From contig NZ_SJSO01000027.1 in NCBI RefSeq assembly GCF_004331735.1, positions 1-64,000 of the forward strand: a stretch of DNA of 64,000 nt. Reading direction: 5' to 3'. The position numbers and the translations under genes are program-made. The stretch's first letter is position 1. Every line of letters begins with the position of its first letter. The DNA is from Pedobacter psychrodurus. GTDB lineage: Bacteria; Bacteroidota; Bacteroidia; Sphingobacteriales; Sphingobacteriaceae. Under the pieces are notes generated by a model. It was not told the DNA's origin, ran no database searches, and was given only the letters and a program-made list of their open reading frames with translations. Shown here in pieces: positions 40,550 through 49,279 of this stretch.

Positions 40550-42526
40550 TTAAACCTTCTCTACCCAATTGCCGTCATCTTTGATAATGTCGATCAGTTC
40601 GTCTAAAGCATAGGCAGTAGTTACATTTTTCTTTACCACTTCCTTACCGCGATATAAAGTAATTTTATCTGGCCCAGTGCCTACATAACCATAATCGGCA
40701 TCAGCCATTTCGCCTGGGCCGTTAACAATACAGCCCATAATACCGATTTTTATTCCTTTCAAATGGTCGGTACGGGAACGGATTAACTGAGTGGTTTCTT
40801 GCAAATCGAAAAGTGTTCTACCACAGCTTGGACAAGAGATGTACTCCGTTTTACTGATACGTGTACGTGTAGCCTGTAAAATCCCAAAACTGGTTGAATT
40901 TAATAATGACAGGTTTTGACCTTGTGCATCAATCCAAACACCATCTCCAAAACCATCGGTAAATAAGGCACCAATATCGGTTGATGCATACAGCATCAAA
41001 TTGTCGGCATTTACATCCTGGTAGGTTCTTTTTACAATAACCGGAATCCGAATGTTTTTCTCCTGTAAAGCAACAAAAAATGCTCTTTGTTCTGCCATTC
41101 CGTGCACGGCTAACGTTTTGAGGATTAAAACAACATTGGTTAACTGGTTAATTGTTAAATTGGATAATTGCTGTGCATCAACCTCAACAAAGTTTAATAA
41201 CTCATCTTTAAGGTCAGCTTTATTAAATTCTTCCAGTGAAAATAAAGGATGACAATTATTTTTATCTTTAAGTTTTAACCAGGTTTGGTAGTTGTAAACC
41301 TGTTTTAAATTTCCAGGGAAAGAAAAAGATGGCAAATTATCCCCTAAAAAGGCTAAATCGCAAGCCTGATCGGCTAAATTATATTTATCTAAACCTGCGC
41401 TGTAATTGTAACCAACTGAACTTAAAAAGTAAGGATCTTTTAAGTTTTCTTTCGAAACATCGATCATCACTACCGGATGATGATGGCCACCAATATGCTG
41501 TACAGCAGTGGTAATACGGCGGTTGTATTCGTAAGGGGAATAAGTTGGGAGTTGGGAGTTGGGAGTTGGGACCTTTGCAGGCGACTCAAAACTCCGAACT
41601 CCAAGCTCCAAACTCCTTTTCGAGTATCGGTCTGCCAAAGCCTTAGCCACTGGTGCTTCAAACTCAGGATCTTCCGTTAACGAAACACGGATGGTATCGC
41701 CCAGTCCATCTTCTAATAAAGTTCCAATACCAACGGCTGATTTAATGCGGCCGTCTTCTCCATCGCCGGCTTCTGTTACGCCTAAATGCAAAGGATAATT
41801 CATCCCCTCTTTAGCCATGGTTTCTACTAGCAAACGATAAGCCTGAACCATCACCTGTGTATTGCTGGCTTTCATCGAGATCACCAGATTATAATAATTC
41901 TGGTCTTCGCACATGCGGATAAACTCCATTGCCGACTCAACCATTCCACGGGGAGTATCGCCATAATGGCTCATAATCCTGTCGGAAAGCGATCCATGAT
42001 TGGTGCCTATGCGCATGGCCGTGCCATACTCTTTACAGATTTTTACTAAAGGGATAAACTTTTTGTAAATCCTGCTTAGCTCTGCATTATAAGCATCTTG
42101 CGTATATTCTATATTTTCGAATTTCTTTTTATCTGCGTAATTACCGGGGTTAACCCTTACTTTTTCTACAATACGCGCAGCCATTTCTGCTGCGTTTGGC
42201 GTAAAATGAATATCGGCAATTAATGGCACATTATATCCGCGAAAACGTAGTTCTTTTTTAATATTGGCCAGATTTTCGGCTTCTTTAATGCTCGGTGCAG
42301 TGATACGAACATATTCGCAGCCAGATTCTACCATACGGATAGTCTGCGCTACAGTACCCAAAGTATCCATGGTATCAGTAGTCGTCATCGATTGGATCCT
42401 AATTGGATTATGCCCTCCCAATGCAATATCACCAATATTCACTTCGCGGGTTAAATACCTCGAATAAGCGGTTAAACTGTTGCAATATCCGCCAGCCAGA
42501 TCATGTTTTGCCAATATATTTTCCAT
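40550..42526 (-). CDS. ispG: 4-hydroxy-3-methylbut-2-enyl-diphosphate synthase, long form
   Basis: This MEP-pathway Fe-S enzyme converts MEcPP to HMBPP for isoprenoid synthesis. The long form (658 residues; E. coli 372) has a TIM barrel at about 20-300, an inserted domain at about 335-540, and an Fe-S domain at the end with cysteines in SCPSCGRTLFDLQ and GIMGCIVNGPGEMADADYG. This split is normal for Bacteroidota and plants. Residues about 304-331 (SLELGVRSFESPAKVPTPNS and on) are encoded by a GGGAGTTGGGAGTT-type dispersed repeat inserted in frame at 41534-41617, at the barrel/insert-domain boundary. Confidence 0.95.
   Translation of the reverse strand: MENILAKHDLAGGYCNSLTAYSRYLTREVNIGDIALGGHNPIRIQSMTTTDTMDTLGTVAQTIRMVESGCEYVRITAPSIKEAENLANIKKELRFRGYNVPLIADIHFTPNAAEMAARIVEKVRVNPGNYADKKKFENIEYTQDAYNAELSRIYKKFIPLVKICKEYGTAMRIGTNHGSLSDRIMSHYGDTPRGMVESAMEFIRMCEDQNYYNLVISMKASNTQVMVQAYRLLVETMAKEGMNYPLHLGVTEAGDGEDGRIKSAVGIGTLLEDGLGDTIRVSLTEDPEFEAPVAKALADRYSKRSLELGVRSFESPAKVPTPNSQLPTYSPYEYNRRITTAVQHIGGHHHPVVMIDVSKENLKDPYFLSSVGYNYSAGLDKYNLADQACDLAFLGDNLPSFSFPGNLKQVYNYQTWLKLKDKNNCHPLFSLEEFNKADLKDELLNFVEVDAQQLSNLTINQLTNVVLILKTLAVHGMAEQRAFFVALQEKNIRIPVIVKRTYQDVNADNLMLYASTDIGALFTDGFGDGVWIDAQGQNLSLLNSTSFGILQATRTRISKTEYISCPSCGRTLFDLQETTQLIRSRTDHLKGIKIGIMGCIVNGPGEMADADYGYVGTGPDKITLYRGKEVVKKNVTTAYALDELIDIIKDDGNWVEKV
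41534..41617. repeat. Tandem-like repeat inserted inside ispG
   Basis: On the plus strand GTTGGGA is repeated four times in a row (about 41544-41571). CAAAACTCCGAACTCCAAGC then CAAACTCC follow, partly complementary to it. It encodes the unusual PTPNSQLPTYSP and LELGVRSFES stretch of IspG. Confidence 0.8.
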
Positions 42527-42617
42527 CTGTTTGCAAAGATAAGGATTGTTGGAATGTTTTAATGTTGGAATGTTGTAAAAGATGGAGCCAGTGAAAGGCT
42601 AATAACCTTACTTGTTT

Positions 42618-43964
42618 TTATTTATCTAAAAAGGAAAGCACCTTAGTATTAAATTCGGAAACCATTTCTAGAGGTACGTAATGCGTAGCTTTCTTAAAAA
42701 TAAACAGCTGCGATTTAGAGATATTAGCCGCAATAAATTTAGTGTGTTTCTCTAAAATCATGTCCTTCTCCCCCGCCATTACCAAAACTGGTGCCTTAAT
42801 TCGCTTTAAATCTAAAGTGGTAATATGTGGCTCAGTAAGCAACATGGTAAATAACCTAACCTGATACTTGGATTTAACATCTGGTCTTGTTTTCAAACTT
42901 TCAATTGCCCTGCCAACTTCTTCTAGCGTGCTAGCTGAAACAGCTTCATTTGGATTTGTACATGCTCCCGTGATGGCGAGTTTCTTTACATATTTAGGGT
43001 ATTTAGCCGCCATAATCAGTCCGGTATTTCCGCCATCACTCCAACCTAAAATGTTTGTTTTGCTGATATGTAAAGAATCAAGTAATGTTTTCATATCATC
43101 AGCGTAGAGATCATATGAAAGTGGTCCAGTACTATAATCGGTACTTTTTCCCTGTCCACGGGTATCTACTGCAATAACTTTATATGTTTTGGAGAATATT
43201 TTAATCTGTTTTCTAAAAACACTGATCGATTGGCTGTTTCCATGCAATAATAACAAAGGCTCACCTTTTCCATATGTTTCGTAATATAATTCGGCATCCT
43301 TTACTTTCACCCTGCCAGCTGCAGCTGTATTGCCTCCGTAATTAATGGGCTGTGGATTAGGATCGTAATCTAGTTTTATTTTTGCTTCACTAATATCTAC
43401 CCCGTCAATCAATACCTGAACATCATCAATCCACAGCTTCCCGGTACCGTAAAGTACTGGAAAAAGATAAATTTTTGAAGCCTCTTTTTGAAGGGATAGC
43501 TTTAAGCTGTATTGCTGCCACCCTTTTGTGCCATTAATTTTGTTGGCCGATAAATTCGTATATTGTAACATGCCATTATCTTCATCCTCAACCCAGGAAG
43601 AAAAATCTACGTAATTATCTACATTTTCTAATTTCAGAAAAAATTTTATCTCTAGTTTATTGCCTTCACATTTTACAGGAAGAACAATTTTTGAAAAATC
43701 ATAAGTTGATTTTATTTCTTCATCAGTTTTTGTAATCAACAACGCGTATTTACCACTATGCTTTTCGGCAGAATCAACTTCTATTTTATAACCACTACCT
43801 GGAGTACCAACGCTCCACCCTAGTGGTAATTTAGTTCCCAATATTAACTTCTCAAAACCCAGATTATACTCACTATTTAGCGGCTTTAACGGATCTGATG
43901 CGGTTTGGCAAAAAGAGGTAAGTTGATAAAAAGCAAAAGCTGCAGTGAGAAGTGAACGTAACAT
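42618..43964 (-). CDS. Secreted alpha/beta hydrolase with N-terminal jelly-roll-like domain
   Basis: This 448-residue protein has a signal peptide (MLRSLLTAAFAFYQLTSFCQ). Residues about 25-190 resemble a carbohydrate-binding or jelly-roll module (SGKYALLITKTDEEIKSTYD, GKLWIDDVQVLIDG). Residues about 215-448 form an alpha/beta hydrolase: LLLLHGNSQSISVFRKQI, nucleophile elbow NILGWSDGGNTGLI, acid in VLVMAGEKDMILEKH, His in KKATHYVPLEM. The catalytic triad looks complete. The substrate is unknown. The GWSDGG elbow type is common in esterases and peptidases of Bacteroidota. No operon partner. Confidence 0.82.
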   Translation of the reverse strand: MLRSLLTAAFAFYQLTSFCQTASDPLKPLNSEYNLGFEKLILGTKLPLGWSVGTPGSGYKIEVDSAEKHSGKYALLITKTDEEIKSTYDFSKIVLPVKCEGNKLEIKFFLKLENVDNYVDFSSWVEDEDNGMLQYTNLSANKINGTKGWQQYSLKLSLQKEASKIYLFPVLYGTGKLWIDDVQVLIDGVDISEAKIKLDYDPNPQPINYGGNTAAAGRVKVKDAELYYETYGKGEPLLLLHGNSQSISVFRKQIKIFSKTYKVIAVDTRGQGKSTDYSTGPLSYDLYADDMKTLLDSLHISKTNILGWSDGGNTGLIMAAKYPKYVKKLAITGACTNPNEAVSASTLEEVGRAIESLKTRPDVKSKYQVRLFTMLLTEPHITTLDLKRIKAPVLVMAGEKDMILEKHTKFIAANISKSQLFIFKKATHYVPLEMVSEFNTKVLSFLDK

Positions 43965-44080
43965 ATGTTAGATTAATTTTCACTAAAACTAACAAATAGT
44001 ACAATCGCCTAATTTTATTTAACATCTTTTAACTGAAAGCGTAAATTGAAATTGAGTTCTTTTTTAACCGTGGGTGGGTT

Positions 44081-44166
44081 TGGCATTATTGCATCGGCCC
44101 AGGTTTTATAAACGGGATGAAAGCGGCATACTCCGATTTTTCATCGGAGATATAGCGTACAGCCCG
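44081..44166. repeat. Dispersed mosaic repeat, family C
   Basis: CTCCGATTTTTCATCGGAGA is a perfect hairpin matching the hairpin of the 9221 copy with compensating changes. It is flanked by GCATCGGCCCAGGTTTTATA and TATAGCGTACAGCCCGGG. Confidence 0.65.
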
Positions 44167-44203
44167 GGTAACGAAAATAGATGTAATAACCTTGCTTTTC
44201 TGC

Positions 44204-44818
44204 TTAAATTAGTCGGTCCTTTATCACCAGTGTATTGGCCGCAATATCGTGCCAACACTGATTTTTCTTATTCAGGAAACTGTAGAGATAACCAAAGAAA
44301 ACAGGAATTACGGATAAGATTTTAGAAAAATTCCGGACCAAAGAAATACCAAAAGAAACCCGGCTACCTTCTAAATCGGTTACTTTAATATTAAGTAGTT
44401 TTTTACCTATAGTGGCTTGGCTGGCTGATGCCTCGGCAATACTGCCATAAATTAGTTTAATGATAAATATTGATGGGAATGGGATGAGGAAAGCCATAAT
44501 CCGTTGATCTTTCCCTTCGATAAAAAGATAACTCGTTAAAATGATAATGCTATATATTCCAAAAATAATAAAATGATCAATCACCGATGCCAACAACCTT
44601 TGATCAAAAGCGGCAAAATATTGAGGTGCAGTTTTTTGATAGCTAAAACCCAAAAGCTCACGCAATTCGGGAATTGCGTGAGCTTCTTTATAATCGTCCA
44701 TTCCGGGCTTACGTATAAAAGTATTCGCACTGATGTTTAAATCTTTCAGTTCGCTTAAATTGTAAGGGCCTTGTGGCTTTCCATTAATTACAACTATATA
44801 TTCTTTATCAGGATTCAT
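44204..44818 (-). CDS. GYF_2 / RDD-family membrane protein
   Basis: This 204-residue protein has an N-terminal GYF_2-like domain (about 5-55: YIVVINGKPQGPYNLSELKD and FIRKPGMDDYKEAHAIPEL). An RDD-type membrane domain follows (about 65-200) with helices at about 75-97 and 105-125 and the family signature ASQATIGKKLLNIKVTDLEG. It ends NKKNQCWHDIAANTLVI, typical of RDD proteins. Their function is generally unknown; some affect ion homeostasis. It has the same strand as the LiaF-like and PspC genes upstream, at an 86-base distance, so it may belong with that envelope-stress group. Confidence 0.85.
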   Translation of the reverse strand: MNPDKEYIVVINGKPQGPYNLSELKDLNISANTFIRKPGMDDYKEAHAIPELRELLGFSYQKTAPQYFAAFDQRLLASVIDHFIIFGIYSIIILTSYLFIEGKDQRIMAFLIPFPSIFIIKLIYGSIAEASASQATIGKKLLNIKVTDLEGSRVSFGISLVRNFSKILSVIPVFFGYLYSFLNKKNQCWHDIAANTLVIKDRLI

Positions 44819-44904
44819 TGGAATTTTAAGATTTTAGGATCAAAGTTTTTAAAGGCCAGACCATGTAAAGTCTTAAACCTTCCACCCTCAAACCTTCAAC
44901 CTTT

Positions 44905-45882
44905 CTAGTATCTACTTACCTCAAAGTTACTCAATCCACCATCTAAATTAATAAAGATTTTTTTGGTCGAGGTTTTATAATTTGAGGTTTCGTAAACGCC
45001 ATCGCTCAACTTTTCAAAACCATCGAAATCTTTCGCTGACAAACCTGTTTTGGTTTTAATTCGGCAGCCAGAGTTAGTAGGTACCTTAATCTTCACATCG
45101 GCCACACCAGATTTTACAACTACATCGGTAATTGGCAATAAATCTCCGAATTTAATATCCAAAGCTGCCGCTCCACCATCAAAACGGAAGGTACGCACTT
45201 TATAACTAGCAAAATCAAAGTTTGCTTCACCAGCACCGAGTTTCATTAAAATATCCCAGTTGGCCTCTTTATTTAATTTAAAGTTAACATCGTTGCCCCC
45301 ATCGCCAAAATTCCACTTGCTCTTTTTATCTTCCATTTGGAAAGTAAGTACAGTAGCACTATCGGTAAGCAATTTCTTTAAAGAGAAGTTACCATGTCTT
45401 TTCTTTACGTCGGCACTGATCAACTCCGATGTTTCGCCATCAAGATTAAATGAAATGCCACCCCCAGAAATATTTAATACCGTTTTTTTCGCATTATCGG
45501 CAGCTACAAATGGCTCAGATAAACTTAGGTGATTATACGAAGTGTCGCTATCCTCATCATCGTTGTCGCCATCATTATGGTCGATATTAACATCTATATC
45601 TTTTTTAAAATGACGTCCCCACCAGTTACCACGCTCAGGTACTTGCTGCCCTTTATAAAAAAGGAAGGACAAAGCCACCACTAAAACGCCAATAGAAATG
45701 ATACTGCCTGTTTGCGAATTGTTTTTATTAAACAGGATATTTAAACCTGCTATGATTAAGAATACCGGCCAAAAGCTCCAAACGTTGCGCCAATAAAAAT
45801 TGATTACGCCAAAATTTTCGAGTAGAAGTACACCGCCAATAAAAAGCAGGATAATACCCCAAATTAATCTATCTAATTTCAT
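44905..45882 (-). CDS. LiaF-like / DUF5668 membrane protein
   Basis: This 325-residue protein has an N-terminal pair or trio of helices (LIWGIILLFIGGVLLLENFG, WPVFLIIAGLNILF, IISIGVLVVALSFLFYKG), an acidic linker (IDHNDGDNDDEDSD), and a C-terminal beta-helix or toast-rack domain (about 130-325, e.g. KTVLNISGGGISFNLDGET). Similar proteins in Firmicutes (LiaF) act with envelope-stress systems. It starts 6 bases after the PspC gene stop on the same strand, so the two likely work together in cell-envelope stress sensing. Confidence 0.78.
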   Translation of the reverse strand: MKLDRLIWGIILLFIGGVLLLENFGVINFYWRNVWSFWPVFLIIAGLNILFNKNNSQTGSIISIGVLVVALSFLFYKGQQVPERGNWWGRHFKKDIDVNIDHNDGDNDDEDSDTSYNHLSLSEPFVAADNAKKTVLNISGGGISFNLDGETSELISADVKKRHGNFSLKKLLTDSATVLTFQMEDKKSKWNFGDGGNDVNFKLNKEANWDILMKLGAGEANFDFASYKVRTFRFDGGAAALDIKFGDLLPITDVVVKSGVADVKIKVPTNSGCRIKTKTGLSAKDFDGFEKLSDGVYETSNYKTSTKKIFINLDGGLSNFEVSRY

Positions 45883-45887
45883 TTTAT

Positions 45888-46583
45888 TTATACTTGAGGG
45901 TTAGCGGATGTTGAATTATCGTCTTTGTTACCAGGTGTTGTAGGCTCATTTTCTACAATGGTTCCAGAAAAATCGGCTGTTTTTTGTTGTTCAGCCTCCT
46001 GTTGATTCTGAAAAGCCGCCCAGTCATTCTTTCTTTTTGATTTGGCTATAATACTTACACCTAGGGCAATAAATATCAATGGCCACATGTACCTGAATAA
46101 ATTGCGGATACTAAACCAATCGGGTATAAAATCCATTTCACGCATCAGGAAAAAACATCCTATCACTAACAATACCAATCCACCTATAGTGCGGCCAGTA
46201 TCATTAGATTTATTGAATTTGTCGAAATTGGGCTGTGTTTCGAAAGGTGTTTTCTGTGTACCATCTACAGGTTGTGTCCAATTCTGATTTCCCTGATTAG
46301 CAGGTCCCGCAAAAGGATCGGCAGTTCCAAATGGTTGTGGATTTGGGTTTTTATTACCGAAATAATCATTAAATTTCGAGAATCTTGCAGCCGGATCATT
46401 ATTAACCGGAACAATAATCCACATTATAATATAGGCAACCAAGCCACCTCCAGCCATAAATATAGCCGATAATGCAAACAATAATCTAATTATGGTAACC
46501 TCCACCTGCATGTAATCTGCAAGTCCCGAAGCTACACCGGCAATCATCTTATCGTGTTCGTTTCTAAAAAGCTTCTTTTCCAT
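45888..46583 (-). CDS. PspC-domain membrane protein
   Basis: This 231-residue protein has a PspC domain at the N-terminus (EKKLFRNEHDKMIAGVASGL, AEVTI-like helix, LFALSAIFMAGGGLVAYIIM). A Pro/Asn-rich linker (about 75-130) follows, then two more hydrophobic segments (TGRTIGGLVLLVIGCFFLMR, NLFRYMWPLIFIALGVSII). In phage-shock systems PspC senses membrane damage. I used the ATG of MEKK; an in-frame ATG at 46595 and a TTG at 46613 overlapping the SDR stop are also possible. It pairs with the LiaF-like gene downstream. Confidence 0.85.
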   Translation of the reverse strand: MEKKLFRNEHDKMIAGVASGLADYMQVEVTIIRLLFALSAIFMAGGGLVAYIIMWIIVPVNNDPAARFSKFNDYFGNKNPNPQPFGTADPFAGPANQGNQNWTQPVDGTQKTPFETQPNFDKFNKSNDTGRTIGGLVLLVIGCFFLMREMDFIPDWFSIRNLFRYMWPLIFIALGVSIIAKSKRKNDWAAFQNQQEAEQQKTADFSGTIVENEPTTPGNKDDNSTSANPQV

Positions 46584-46602
46584 AACGTTGTTCATTTTGT
46601 GT

Positions 46603-47292
46603 TTAAAAATCAAGCGGAGTAATCAAAACCTCATCTACATTTACCCCTTTACTTAAGTTTAAAATGGTAAACAAAGTTTCTGCAATATCATCAGGCTGTA
46701 CAAATTTTTCATCAGGAATTGTTGTTCCTTCCCAGGATGAAGTTTTGGTAGAGCCTGGCAAAAATGCAGTTACTTTTACATTGTGAGGTGCTAACTCTTG
46801 CCGCAATACATGATTAAGACTTAACATCGCTGCTTTTGTTACACTATAACTACCTCCATTTTTTACAGGTGCTTTACTGGCCACTGAACAGATGTTGAAT
46901 ATATGGCCTCGCTTTGCAGAGCGCATTTTTTTACCAAAAAATTTACTGATGTAATAACTGGCATTCGTATTTAAATGCTGCTGCTTTTCGAAGGTTTCAT
47001 CATCCTCATCGAGCATACTGCCAGGTAAAAAGATCCCCACATTGTTTACTAAAACATCTACATGATCAAAATTTATAGCGGTCGAATTTAAAAAAGCATA
47101 CACTTCTTCTTTAACTGAACAATCGGCTACCTGGATAAAAATAGCATTCCCATAAAGGGTTAATTCTTGTCGAAACTTTTCAAGTTCAGCTAAACCTCTT
47201 GCTACCAAAATTAAATCGTACCCATTTTGGGCAAATTTAATCGCAATAGCTCTGCCAATTCCTTTAGTTGCTCCCGTAATTACAGCTTTCAT
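46603..47292 (-). CDS. Short-chain dehydrogenase/reductase
   Basis: This 229-residue classical SDR has the cofactor motif VITGATKGIGRAIAIKFAQN (residues 4-23), the NNVG strand in VDVLVNNVGIF, and the catalytic Ser-Tyr-Lys in FNICSVASKAPVKNGGSYSV and TKAAM (Tyr in GGSYSVTKA). No signal peptide, cytoplasmic. The reaction is an NAD(P)-dependent oxidation or reduction of an unknown alcohol or ketone. It is upstream of, and nearly overlaps, the PspC gene in the same direction, and is divergent from the MlaE gene. Confidence 0.9.
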   Translation of the reverse strand: MKAVITGATKGIGRAIAIKFAQNGYDLILVARGLAELEKFRQELTLYGNAIFIQVADCSVKEEVYAFLNSTAINFDHVDVLVNNVGIFLPGSMLDEDDETFEKQQHLNTNASYYISKFFGKKMRSAKRGHIFNICSVASKAPVKNGGSYSVTKAAMLSLNHVLRQELAPHNVKVTAFLPGSTKTSSWEGTTIPDEKFVQPDDIAETLFTILNLSKGVNVDEVLITPLDF

Positions 47293-47437
47293 TATTTATG
47301 GTTTAATTTTTGTTAACAAAAAACCATATTTATATTCAAAACCACGAATATTTTTGCAATTAGCAAAGCGCTCCAACTTTTTTATCGTTTCTTTGTAGTA
47401 TTATAATGATCATTTAAATTAAGCAAATACATACGGA

Positions 47438-48172
47438 ATGAATTTTACCAATTTCGGCAGATACATCCTGCTACTCAAGTCTGTATTCAGAAGGCCGGAA
47501 AAACTGAAAATTTACCTGAAAGAAATCGCCAAACAAATGGATTATGTTGGTGTAGGCTCTTTAGGGTTAATTGCTATTATCTCTACTTTTATCGGTGCAG
47601 TAATGACTTTACAAATTGCTTTCCAGCTGGTTAGTGATTTTATTCCCAAAACAATTATCGGTTCTGTAAACCGCGACTCTAGTATATTAGAGTTAAGCCC
47701 AACCATTAGTGCCATTGTACTGGCAGGAAAAATTGGTTCGGCCATTTCATCAGAAATTGGTTCGATGCGTGTTACTGAACAGATTGATGCACTGGAAATT
47801 ATGGGTATAAATGCTCCAGGATACTTAATCCTTCCCAAAATTATTTCGGGCATAACCATGGTACCTATGCTGGTTATCATCTCTATGTTCTTAAGTATTA
47901 CAGGTGGCTACATTGGTGGTTCTATTTCTGGAGCGGTTACGCCTGCAGAATACATACAAGGTATTACTACTGATTTTAATCCTTATACCATCGTAGTTGC
48001 GCTAGTAAAAGCTTTTGTATTTGGGTTCATCATTACATCAGTTCCGGCATACGAAGGTTTTTATGTTCGAGGTGGTGCTTTAGAAGTTTCGCAGGCCAGT
48101 ACCAGAGCCGTTGTAATTAGCTGTATCTCTATTCTTGTTTGCGATTATTTAGTTACTCAACTTTTATTGTAA
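47438..48172 (+). CDS. MlaE-type ABC transporter permease
   Basis: This 244-residue membrane protein of the MlaE/YrbE family has about five helices. Family marks are GLIAIISTFIGAVMTLQIAF, AISSEIGSMRVTEQIDALEI and MGINAPGYLILPKI. It is the permease of a lipid-trafficking ABC system that maintains outer-membrane asymmetry. The stop codon overlaps the start of the MlaF ATPase gene (TAATG). The substrate-binding MCE protein (MlaD) is not next to this pair, at least within the following genes. Confidence 0.9.
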   Translation: MNFTNFGRYILLLKSVFRRPEKLKIYLKEIAKQMDYVGVGSLGLIAIISTFIGAVMTLQIAFQLVSDFIPKTIIGSVNRDSSILELSPTISAIVLAGKIGSAISSEIGSMRVTEQIDALEIMGINAPGYLILPKIISGITMVPMLVIISMFLSITGGYIGGSISGAVTPAEYIQGITTDFNPYTIVVALVKAFVFGFIITSVPAYEGFYVRGGALEVSQASTRAVVISCISILVCDYLVTQLLL

Positions 48173-48924
48173 TGATCGAAATTAAAGATATTTATAAATC
48201 GTTCTCTGGAAATGATGTATTACAAGGCATATCCGGAAAGTTTGAAGAAGGTGTAACCAATTTAATTATCGGTGGTTCCGGATCAGGAAAAACAACTTTA
48301 CTGAAATGCATGGTAGGTTTGCATCAGCCAGACTCTGGCTCGGTATTGTACGATGGCCGCGATTTTACACCGATGACCTACGAGCAACGTATCGAGGTGC
48401 GTAAAGAAATCGGCATGTTATTTCAGGGATCTGCCCTTTTCGATAGTATGACTGTTGAAGAAAACATCATGTTTCCATTAAACATGTTTACTGATCAAAG
48501 CAGAAAAGAAAAGCTTGAAAGAGTTGATTTTTGTTTAGAACGGGTTAACCTTGCAGGTAAAAACAAATTATTCCCAGCAGAACTATCTGGTGGAATGAAA
48601 AAACGCGTGGGTATTGCGCGTGCCATTTCTATGAACCCGAAATATTTGTTCTGCGATGAGCCTAACTCGGGTTTAGACCCTAAAACCTCGATCGTAATTG
48701 ATGAACTGATTCAGGAAATTACTGAAGAATACAAAACCACAACCATTGTTGTAACACACGATATGAACTCCGTGATGGGTATTGGTGATTATATTCTCTT
48801 CTTACACGAAGGAAAGAAATTCTGGGAAGGTAGCAACAAAGAAATTGCACATACGGATATTAAAGAATTAAATGATTTTGTATTCGCTAGCCGCTTTATG
48901 AAAGCTGCAAAAGATAAGTTTTAG
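48172..48924 (+). CDS. MlaF-type ABC transporter ATP-binding protein
   Basis: This 250-residue ATPase has Walker A GGSGSGKTTLLKCM, Q-loop region GMLFQGSALFDSMTVEENI, signature LSGGMKKRVGIARAI, Walker B YLFCDEPNSGLDP and the switch His in VVTHDMNS. The FQGSALFDSMTV pattern is typical of MlaF. I start at the ATG at 48172, which shares a base with the permease stop; a frame open upstream is within the permease gene. It forms the lipid transporter together with the MlaE-like permease. Confidence 0.92.
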   Translation: MIEIKDIYKSFSGNDVLQGISGKFEEGVTNLIIGGSGSGKTTLLKCMVGLHQPDSGSVLYDGRDFTPMTYEQRIEVRKEIGMLFQGSALFDSMTVEENIMFPLNMFTDQSRKEKLERVDFCLERVNLAGKNKLFPAELSGGMKKRVGIARAISMNPKYLFCDEPNSGLDPKTSIVIDELIQEITEEYKTTTIVVTHDMNSVMGIGDYILFLHEGKKFWEGSNKEIAHTDIKELNDFVFASRFMKAAKDKF

Positions 48925-48945
48925 GAAAATTCTTATATTTGTATT

Positions 48946-49176
48946 ATGACTACGGCCACAAAAAATATCCTTCATAAATTGGAAACCTTACCAGAAAGCA
49001 TGGTAAACGAGGTTGAAGATTTTATTGATTTTTTAAAAGCCAAACACTCCAAGAACCTTTATAAGTCAGAAACTGAAAACAAAAAAATTGTTGAAGAACC
49101 AAAAAGCTTATATGGTGCTGCAAAAGGTACAATTCTTTATGTTTCTGATGATTTTAACGAGCCGATAAATTTATAA
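48946..49176 (+). CDS. DUF2281/VapB-type antitoxin-like protein
   Basis: This 76-residue protein has the DUF2281 pattern: a helical N-terminus (ILHKLETLPESMVNEVEDFI, DFLKAKH) and the characteristic C-terminal segment GAAKGTILYVSDDFNEPI. In other genomes such proteins are antitoxins followed by a PIN-domain toxin gene. Here a family A palindrome starts 10 bases after the stop and the next gene is an RNA methyltransferase. It is therefore an orphan antitoxin, probably a relic after toxin loss. It begins 21 bases after mlaF. Confidence 0.8.
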   Translation: MTTATKNILHKLETLPESMVNEVEDFIDFLKAKHSKNLYKSETENKKIVEEPKSLYGAAKGTILYVSDDFNEPINL

Positions 49177-49186
49177 TAAATAAAAT

Positions 49187-49261
49187 CGTCATTGCGAGGC
49201 ACGAAGCAATCTCCTTCTGTATATTTATCGCATTAAGATTGCTTCGTGCCTCGCAATGACG
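49187..49261. repeat. Palindromic repeat, family A (perfect arms)
   Basis: CGTCATTGCGAGGCACGAAG...CAATCT at the left and the exact inverse at the right make 26-base arms (49187-49212 against 49236-49261). It is nearly identical to 12534-12606 and sits where a toxin gene would be expected. Confidence 0.85.
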
Positions 49262-49279
49262 GACTATACATAATAATAC

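Noticed and set aside
41540..41580. Tandem GTTGGGA units as a possible CRISPR or minisatellite array
   Set aside because: The units are only 7 bases, contiguous, and without spacers; they belong to a dispersed repeat inserted in ispG.
44074..44325. Open frame of 83 codons overlapping the GYF/RDD gene
   Set aside because: The first part is a family C repeat and the second part is antisense to the real gene.
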